A stretch of 64,000 nt of DNA from Paenibacillus planticolens (lineage in GTDB: Bacteria; Bacillota; Bacilli; Paenibacillales; NBRC-103111): contig NZ_WHNZ01000085.1 of assembly GCF_013141725.1 (NCBI RefSeq), positions 62,001 to 126,000 of the forward strand, given 5' to 3'. The notes beneath the pieces were generated by a model. The model was given only the letters and a program-made list of their open reading frames with translations. It was not told the DNA's origin and did not search any database. This document shows positions 59,236-64,000 of this stretch, one piece after another; position 1 is the first letter of the stretch, and every line of letters starts with the position of its first letter. The translations under genes and the position numbers were made by a program.

Positions 59236-60387
59236 ATGCGCGCAGCAAATTTTTTACGTTCGTTTAATTTCTTGTATTTTGCCATGCTTGCCATGTTCGT
59301 TTCATTTCTGCCTGTTTATTTAGATGCCCAAGGACTTCCTGCGACCAAGATTGGCCTGATCATCGGTACTGGAGGAATCATTACCATCTTCTCACAGCCC
59401 TTGTGGGGCATGATTAGCGACAAAACCAAAACCATTAAAAAGGTTATGCTGCTCCTATTGGCGTGTTCAAGCGTTGTTGGGTATTTGTTGTACACATCCA
59501 ACAGCTTCATTGTGCTGCTTCTGTTTACGATGTTTTTGTACTTTTTCTTAATGCCGCTTGATCCATTGACGGAAAGTCTGAACTTCCAGACAGCGGAGGC
59601 CAATCGAGTCAGCTATGGTTCCATTCGGACATTTGGCGCGGTTGGCTATGCCGTTATGTCGCTGGCAGTCGGCTATGCGATACAGTATTTAGGCCTCAAC
59701 AGCTTGGGCTTTCTTTTCGGGGGAATCGGCGCGATTAGCTTCCTGATCTGTTTAGCACTGCCGGATGCTCCCGTCACAGGGAAACCCATTACATTAAAAA
59801 GTTTGCGTAATTTCCTAGGAAATAAAGAAACAATTTGGTTTATGGCGTTAATCTTTATTGTTGCCGTTCCCCAAAGAATTAATGATACCTTTTTAGGCGT
59901 TTACCTACGCAAATTGGGCGGTAGTCCCGAGCTCGTCGGGCAAGCGTGGTTTCTGGCCGCAGGAAGTGAAATTCTCGTTTTCGCCTTAAGCTTTTGGTGG
60001 CTGCGAAAAGGGAAAGAGCTTGCCATCATTGCTTTCTCGTCATTCTTTTATTTCATCCGGTTTATCCTGTCCTCATGGATCACGGAGCCACATGCGCTGG
60101 TCTACTTGCAGCTGCTCCAAACTTTCACTTTTCCGATCTTTTATTCCGCAGCGATCCAATATCTATACCGCATCGTACCAGAAGAGTGGAGAGCGACCGG
60201 TCAGACCGTGCTTGCCCTGCTGTTTTTCGGGGTGTCCGGCATTGTTGCCTCTTATCTGGGCGGATGGTTCTATGAAAGCTTTGGCGGAAAAACGCTATAC
60301 TTCTGGATTTCCATCATGTCCTTTATCGGGCTGATATTCAGTCTGGTACTTAGCGCAATCTATGGAAAAAAGAAGATGGCCGCCTAA
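59236..60387 (+). CDS. MFS transporter (LacY/3-phenylpropionate-permease-like)
   Basis: 383 residues, about twelve membrane helices. The N-terminal half holds FLYFAMLAMFVSFLPVYLDAQGLPATKIGLIIGTGGIITIFSQPLWGMISDKTKTIKKV, with the A-loop motif GMISDKTKT between helices 2 and 3. The middle TAEANRVSYGSIRTFGAVGYAVMSLAVGYAIQYLG is typical of the MFS_1-like group. ATG follows AAGG-TTAAGG. A proton-coupled importer or exporter of a small organic solute; its substrate is unknown. The exonuclease gene follows after 47 bp. Confidence 0.87.
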   Translation: MRAANFLRSFNFLYFAMLAMFVSFLPVYLDAQGLPATKIGLIIGTGGIITIFSQPLWGMISDKTKTIKKVMLLLLACSSVVGYLLYTSNSFIVLLLFTMFLYFFLMPLDPLTESLNFQTAEANRVSYGSIRTFGAVGYAVMSLAVGYAIQYLGLNSLGFLFGGIGAISFLICLALPDAPVTGKPITLKSLRNFLGNKETIWFMALIFIVAVPQRINDTFLGVYLRKLGGSPELVGQAWFLAAGSEILVFALSFWWLRKGKELAIIAFSSFFYFIRFILSSWITEPHALVYLQLLQTFTFPIFYSAAIQYLYRIVPEEWRATGQTVLALLFFGVSGIVASYLGGWFYESFGGKTLYFWISIMSFIGLIFSLVLSAIYGKKKMAA

Positions 60388-60434
60388 GCATGATTTGTTA
60401 CAATGAAAGGAATAGAAAGAACGGGGGTCCCATC

Positions 60435-61214
60435 ATGGACTACATTATTTTGGATATTGAATTTAACGGCCGTAAATTTGCGAGTGATTTGCCCATGGAG
60501 GTTATTGAGATCGGGGCTGTGCGTCTCAATGACTCGCTCCAGCCTGTCGATGAGTTCTCATCATTGATCAAGCCGGTTTATTTCTCCAAATTGAACGGAT
60601 TTATAAAGAAGAAAACTGGGATTCCCCAAGAGGATATCGATGCCGCCGCTGGCTTTCGCAGTGTGATTGCGAACTTCATCAGCTGGCTGAACCGGAGCGA
60701 GGCTTTTCTGCTCGTAACGTGGGGCGGCGAGGATTTGAAGCGCATTGTCTTCGATACGCGGATGCATAAATTAGAGGATGCGTACTGGATGAATGCCAAC
60801 TATTTTGATTTGTTGAAGGGCTTTATCCGGTACAAAAATGTAACGAATGATGTCAGTGTCGAGGCGGCCCTGCTCGATCTGCAAATCGAAGCGGAAGGCT
60901 CCGCCCACAGGGCATTGGACGATGCGCGGATGACGGCGCTCGTGTTTAAAGCCATCTTCCATGAGCTCGATTTCGATCGGACACAACAATATGTAGACGT
61001 GTATAGCAACGCTAAGGAAAGACGACTGCTAAAGACAGCTATCCGCTCTATAACGGCGCAGAAAATCGTCCCTACGTGGGAGCTCATTGTCGAGAAGTAT
61101 TTTACGGATAAAATGGCGCTCACCGATCCAAGAAAAATCACAGAGCTGCAAGCTCTGTTTGAAGCCGAGATGGCCAAGGGGCCGCAGGTTGTGAAAAAAG
61201 AACCTGCGCAGTAA
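60435..61214 (+). CDS. 3'-5' exonuclease, DEDDh family (KapD/RNase T-like)
   Basis: 259 residues from ATG 60435 (MDYIILDIEF), which follows GGGGGT; the frame from 60390 is too long. Exo I is D7-x-E9 in LDIEFNG; D100 in TWGGEDLKR is the exo II Asp; exo III H158-x4-D163 in GSAHRALDDARMTA fixes the DEDDh class. The C-terminal ~80 residues (TAIRSITAQKIVPTWELIVEKYFTD...) are a helical extension. It probably trims RNA or single-stranded DNA ends; the substrate is not resolved. A bidirectional terminator follows. Confidence 0.88.
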   Translation: MDYIILDIEFNGRKFASDLPMEVIEIGAVRLNDSLQPVDEFSSLIKPVYFSKLNGFIKKKTGIPQEDIDAAAGFRSVIANFISWLNRSEAFLLVTWGGEDLKRIVFDTRMHKLEDAYWMNANYFDLLKGFIRYKNVTNDVSVEAALLDLQIEAEGSAHRALDDARMTALVFKAIFHELDFDRTQQYVDVYSNAKERRLLKTAIRSITAQKIVPTWELIVEKYFTDKMALTDPRKITELQALFEAEMAKGPQVVKKEPAQ

Positions 61215-61252
61215 AGCGCGGCGGCGGCCCGAACGTCTTAACGCATCAAAAA

Positions 61253-61300
61253 AAAGCCAATCCACTCGACATGGCCATCATGTCTTGTAGGATTGGCTTT
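61253..61300. terminator. Bidirectional terminator
   Basis: AAAGCCAATCC (61253-61263) pairs perfectly with GGATTGGCTTT (61290-61300), with GACATG/CATGTC stacked inside. It serves the exonuclease gene (plus) and the IDEAL protein gene (minus). Confidence 0.9.
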
Positions 61301-61302
61301 CC

Positions 61303-61680
61303 TTATATCTGATCAACGCCTAAGCGGTTTCTGAAAGCTAGCGTCGGAAGGACGTTCCGCTCGCTGCGTCTTGATTCACTTTGCTGAATAGCAAGCAGTT
61401 TTCCTGTCAACTCAAGGAACCACATCTCATCTCGTACAGCTAGGGCAACATCGATCAAGCTTTTTACTTGTTCTTCTATATCGAGCGAGCTAACCGGCAA
61501 TTTCCTGACATCCTGGTTGCTGACTTCCATAACTTTACCGATCGCTGATTCACGGTCGGATGCAATTACGTAAATACGAGTCAAACCTCCCAGTACATCC
61601 ATGGATTCTACATACCCATGCAACATTTCATCTTGATTCGTAGTGGCCGTAACCCAATCACTAATTTGATAGTTCATCAT
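61303..61680 (-). CDS. IDEAL-domain protein
   Basis: A 125-residue cytoplasmic protein. Residues 66-95 (DIEEQVKSLIDVALAVRDEMWFLELTGKLLAIQ) match the IDEAL domain, which binds other proteins in several small Bacillus proteins. The N-terminus (ISDWVTATTNQDEMLHGYVESMD...TRIYVIASDRESAIGKVMEV) looks like a small beta domain. Ribosome site AAAGGCGG; ATG ATG, first used. The unusually strong promoter with an overlying PerR/Fur-like dyad suggests stress-dependent control. No pathway can be given. Confidence 0.8.
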   Translation of the reverse strand: MMNYQISDWVTATTNQDEMLHGYVESMDVLGGLTRIYVIASDRESAIGKVMEVSNQDVRKLPVSSLDIEEQVKSLIDVALAVRDEMWFLELTGKLLAIQQSESRRSERNVLPTLAFRNRLGVDQI

Positions 61681-61716
61681 CCAGCACCGCCTTTAGCGTC
61701 ATTTTATTCACTTGCT

Positions 61717-61753
61717 ATACTGTAATTATAATTATTACAGTATCATTTGTCAA
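61717..61753 (-). promoter_or_regulatory. Consensus sigma-A promoter with PerR/Fur-like dyad for the IDEAL gene
   Basis: Minus strand TTGACA (61748-61753), 17 bp, TATAAT (61725-61730): both hexamers perfect. A perfect 10-bp dyad ATACTGTAAT-(7)-ATTACAGTAT (61717-61743) overlaps the -10. Within it TTATAAT-T-ATTACAG (61726-61740) matches the PerR box TTATAATnATTATAA at 12 of 14 positions. Confidence 0.7.
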
Positions 61754-61808
61754 TGCGGCTCTATTCCAATTATAACTATTCTTTTTCTCATTTATTCAAC
61801 AAACAAAA

Positions 61809-61837
61809 TTTACAATATGCCCATCACTATTTATACT
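61809..61837 (+). promoter_or_regulatory. Sigma-A promoter of the SWIM/helicase operon
   Basis: TTTACA (61809-61814), 17-bp spacer, TATACT (61832-61837), 45 bp upstream of the ATG at 61882. Confidence 0.65.
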
Positions 61838-61881
61838 AATAAGGTTATTAGATACTTTATTTATGAGCAAGGAGCCAGCCT

Positions 61882-63450
61882 ATGAGTTCTTCCACCGTTT
61901 TAAATGATGAAGAGTGGTTAAAGCTGCTCAAATATGTTGCTGAATCTTACACGGATGTAACTCTCAGCCGAGGGTTTACTTATTTTAAACAGGGACAAGT
62001 CGTCTCTCTAAACATTACTGACGCCCGTCTGGTCCAAGCAAAAGTGAATGGGTCAGATTCTTATCGTGTTTCGCTCAACCTGAACAAACTTAAAGATGGC
62101 AGCTGCACATGCCCGGTTCACAGCACTTGCAAGCACCAGGCCGCGGTCATGATGGAGCTTGCGGATCGTCTTGGATACCCGGCAACCCAAATTATGAATG
62201 CGAAAATGCAGCTCAAACGCGCAGCTTCACTTCCTACTTCCGTCTCTGCCATTCTTCAACTGGCAACGATATCCGTCCTTGAGTGGCACTCGGTTCTGGA
62301 CCAATTTACTTCCCCGGTTACACCGACGTACGACCATGGCGTGTACGTTCAGGAGCTGCGCAGTCAACTAAGAAGGCTGAACAACTATGCTATCCCTTTT
62401 TCCGATCAGGACCGGGCCTTTTTTAACTTGCATCAGGAACTCTTTCTCCAGCGAAAAATACAAGAACAGAAGGCGCAAAGCAGTACCGGCTACTTTACGT
62501 CTTCCGCCACTTACAAAATTTACGATGATATTTTGAGCTTATTGAAGGAGCATGCTTCACAATTCGTTCATCCCGAGTCCAGCGAGCGCCTTGAGACGAC
62601 CTTCGCTTATCTCAGAGGCCAGATGACTCAGCAACAAGGGCACAGTTATCATGATTTTGGCGTATATTCGGCACTCTGGACGGAATGGATAGCTGAAGAC
62701 GAGACAGCAGCCAAGTCTTACGCCACGAGAGAAATTGAAGCCATAAAGCAAGACACACAGGATAACGATAAGTTAACGCCTTCTCTCTCTGCGGCTAAAG
62801 CTTACTTGCTCCTCATCCTGTCAAAACCAAAAGAAGCTTGGGCGGCATTGGAAGACGGCCCATCCTTCAAAGAAACGCCGGCCTATTTTTTCATCGCTTT
62901 CTTTGACTATTTGCAGAATACCCTTCAATGGGAGGAACTCGTAAATTGGTTGAACAAAACCTTGATTTTCTTCAATAATCCGCGAACACGGGAGCTTGAC
63001 ACCTACGCGACTTATTGGCAGAAAGCTATTGCTCACCTGCCGGAAGCGGAGGAGCTCATGTGGAAAACATTCGAGCAGCTTCTCCCCCGCTCTTACTATC
63101 TCATCGAAGATGTTCTCTATAAGCAGGGCAAATGGAAGGCATGGTTGGAGATGCAAATTGTTTTAGGACACGATCCCCTCTTTCACCGGGTCAGCGTGCT
63201 GCAGCCCATTGAGAAAGAAGCGCCGCAGCTGCTCCTGCCCTATTACCATCAAGCCGTGAACCATTACGTAGGTCTAAAAAACCGCCAAGACTACAAGGCC
63301 GCTGTCCGGCTGCTCAAAAGATTGGAAAAAGTGTACAAAAAAATGAAGCAGCCGGGCCATTGGGATACATTTTTGGCCGGTTTTGTAGAACGGCACAGCA
63401 GACTGCGTGCTCTGCAAGAGGAACTCAGGAAAGGAAAGCTGCTCGGATGA
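61882..63450 (+). CDS. SWIM zinc-finger protein
   Basis: 522 residues. The SWIM metal site is C75-x-C77-x5-C83-x-H85 (SCTCPVHSTCKH), expected to bind zinc and then nucleic acid or protein. The rest is helical and resembles a repeat scaffold (TPR-like); no enzyme motif is visible. ATG follows AAGGAGCC. Its stop overlaps the next gene's ATG by 4 bp; the standard partner in Firmicutes is an SNF2-family helicase that is coexpressed, which matches here. Confidence 0.9.
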   Translation: MSSSTVLNDEEWLKLLKYVAESYTDVTLSRGFTYFKQGQVVSLNITDARLVQAKVNGSDSYRVSLNLNKLKDGSCTCPVHSTCKHQAAVMMELADRLGYPATQIMNAKMQLKRAASLPTSVSAILQLATISVLEWHSVLDQFTSPVTPTYDHGVYVQELRSQLRRLNNYAIPFSDQDRAFFNLHQELFLQRKIQEQKAQSSTGYFTSSATYKIYDDILSLLKEHASQFVHPESSERLETTFAYLRGQMTQQQGHSYHDFGVYSALWTEWIAEDETAAKSYATREIEAIKQDTQDNDKLTPSLSAAKAYLLLILSKPKEAWAALEDGPSFKETPAYFFIAFFDYLQNTLQWEELVNWLNKTLIFFNNPRTRELDTYATYWQKAIAHLPEAEELMWKTFEQLLPRSYYLIEDVLYKQGKWKAWLEMQIVLGHDPLFHRVSVLQPIEKEAPQLLLPYYHQAVNHYVGLKNRQDYKAAVRLLKRLEKVYKKMKQPGHWDTFLAGFVERHSRLRALQEELRKGKLLG

Positions 63451-64000
63451 ACGCTATATTGCATGATTTAACAGTAAATATGACACTTACAGAAAGCGGC
63501 GACGCTTTATTCTGGGGGGAGCTTGACGAGCGGGAAGTGCCTGGCGACAAGTTGCGAAACCTCTTATTCGCATGGCATGAGCCGTCTTTTTACGGTACCG
63601 TTCTGGAGCTGCAGCAGGCTGGAGACATCTCGGTAGTCGTTCTGCCCGCGGATTGGGTGCTGCCCTTCTTTGCAGAGCCGGAATTTATGGACATTCTGCA
63701 TTTAGATAATGGGAATACCGCTATGAAAGCTATGCTTGAAGCCGCACCTCTTCTCTACCAAGAAGCAAAAGCAGGGCATTATGTGCCCAGTTTGCACGAT
63801 TTCCGCAGAGGAGCTCTCGGGTGGACTTGGGATGCAGAGTCAGAAGCGCTGAAAACATTGGATTGGGCGGCATTCGAGAGTCTTGATCCCCTTGGCCAGG
63901 GGTTTTCCGGCCTTCGAGCGGCGTTTTCCGCCGCAGTCGCTGCGGAGCACTATGCAAGCGAGGCCGCGCTCTCCGATCTTCGCCGGGATTATCCCGCTCT
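63447..64000 (+). CDS. SNF2-family helicase, N-terminal part (runs off the window)
   Basis: Reading frame of 184 codons, open at the end: MNAILHDLTVNMTLTESGDALFWGELDEREVPGDKLRN... No helicase motif is reached, so the call rests on operon context and on the general look of the N-terminal domain found before SNF2 ATPase cores in bacteria (GELDEREVPGDKLRNLLFAWHEPSFYG, DWVLPFFAEPEF). ATGA overlap with the SWIM gene gives the start. Confidence 0.6.
   Translation, partial: MNAILHDLTVNMTLTESGDALFWGELDEREVPGDKLRNLLFAWHEPSFYGTVLELQQAGDISVVVLPADWVLPFFAEPEFMDILHLDNGNTAMKAMLEAAPLLYQEAKAGHYVPSLHDFRRGALGWTWDAESEALKTLDWAAFESLDPLGQGFSGLRAAFSAAVAAEHYASEAALSDLRRDYPA

Overview
The window is a stretch of low-to-mid GC Firmicute chromosome, almost certainly Paenibacillus or a close relative. 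Strong GGAGG ribosome binding sites, sigma-A promoters, hairpin-plus-T terminators, LplABC-type sugar transporters without their own ATPase, cache-plus-AraC sensors, ComFB and IDEAL-domain proteins all fit that group. There are no rRNA or tRNA genes, no CRISPR array, no recognisable insertion sequence and no prophage. Most genes lie on the minus strand.

Layout. 1-4600: a nucleoside uptake ABC operon (lipoprotein, ATPase, two permeases), cut by the window edge. 4.7-14.2 kb: housekeeping and small functions: ComFB, a YdjM-type membrane hydrolase, an orphan Spo0B-type sensor kinase, a secreted SH3/stalk protein, greA, murI, a HAD phosphatase, a ClpP-like peptidase, and an alkyltransferase-like DNA repair protein overlapping a 6-phosphogluconolactonase. 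14.2-16.7 kb: a TetR-controlled ABC exporter. 16.7-18.5 kb: a nuclease-like/winged-helix gene between three copies of a 176-bp nested palindrome. 18.5-23 kb: proline catabolism (proline dehydrogenase, P5C dehydrogenase) with a divergent PAS/sigma-54-type activator. 23-25.8 kb: a nucleotidyltransferase, a phytanoyl-CoA dioxygenase-like enzyme and a divergent NHL beta-propeller.

26-43.6 kb is an almost gapless minus-strand cluster: an Opp/Dpp-type uptake system, two small membrane proteins, two xylose-isomerase-like TIM barrels, DeoR and AraC regulators, two Gfo/Idh/MocA oxidoreductases, three sulfatase-superfamily hydrolases and an APS-kinase homologue. Only one of the three hydrolases has the formylglycine motif CxPxR; the other two carry Thr at the nucleophile position. 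After a repeat-rich gap (43.6-44.5 kb), 44.5-59 kb is a second carbohydrate locus: AraC regulators, a UlaG-like metallo-hydrolase, an SMP-30 lactonase, a 1303-residue family 8 polysaccharide lyase, a GH29 fucosidase, and an LplABC-type binding protein with two permeases. Together the two loci look like a system that cuts an acidic, probably decorated polysaccharide outside the cell, imports the oligosaccharides, strips substituents and oxidises or isomerises the sugars. The actual substrate cannot be read from the sequence.

59.2-64 kb: an MFS transporter, a DEDDh exonuclease, an IDEAL-domain protein whose consensus sigma-A promoter is overlaid by a PerR/Fur-like dyad, and a SWIM protein overlapping an SNF2-helicase-like gene that runs off the end.

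The most unusual structures are the 176-bp repeat family with its 78-bp solo core copy 34 kb away, and the 26-43.6 kb catabolic cluster with Thr-type sulfatase homologues and a lone APS kinase.
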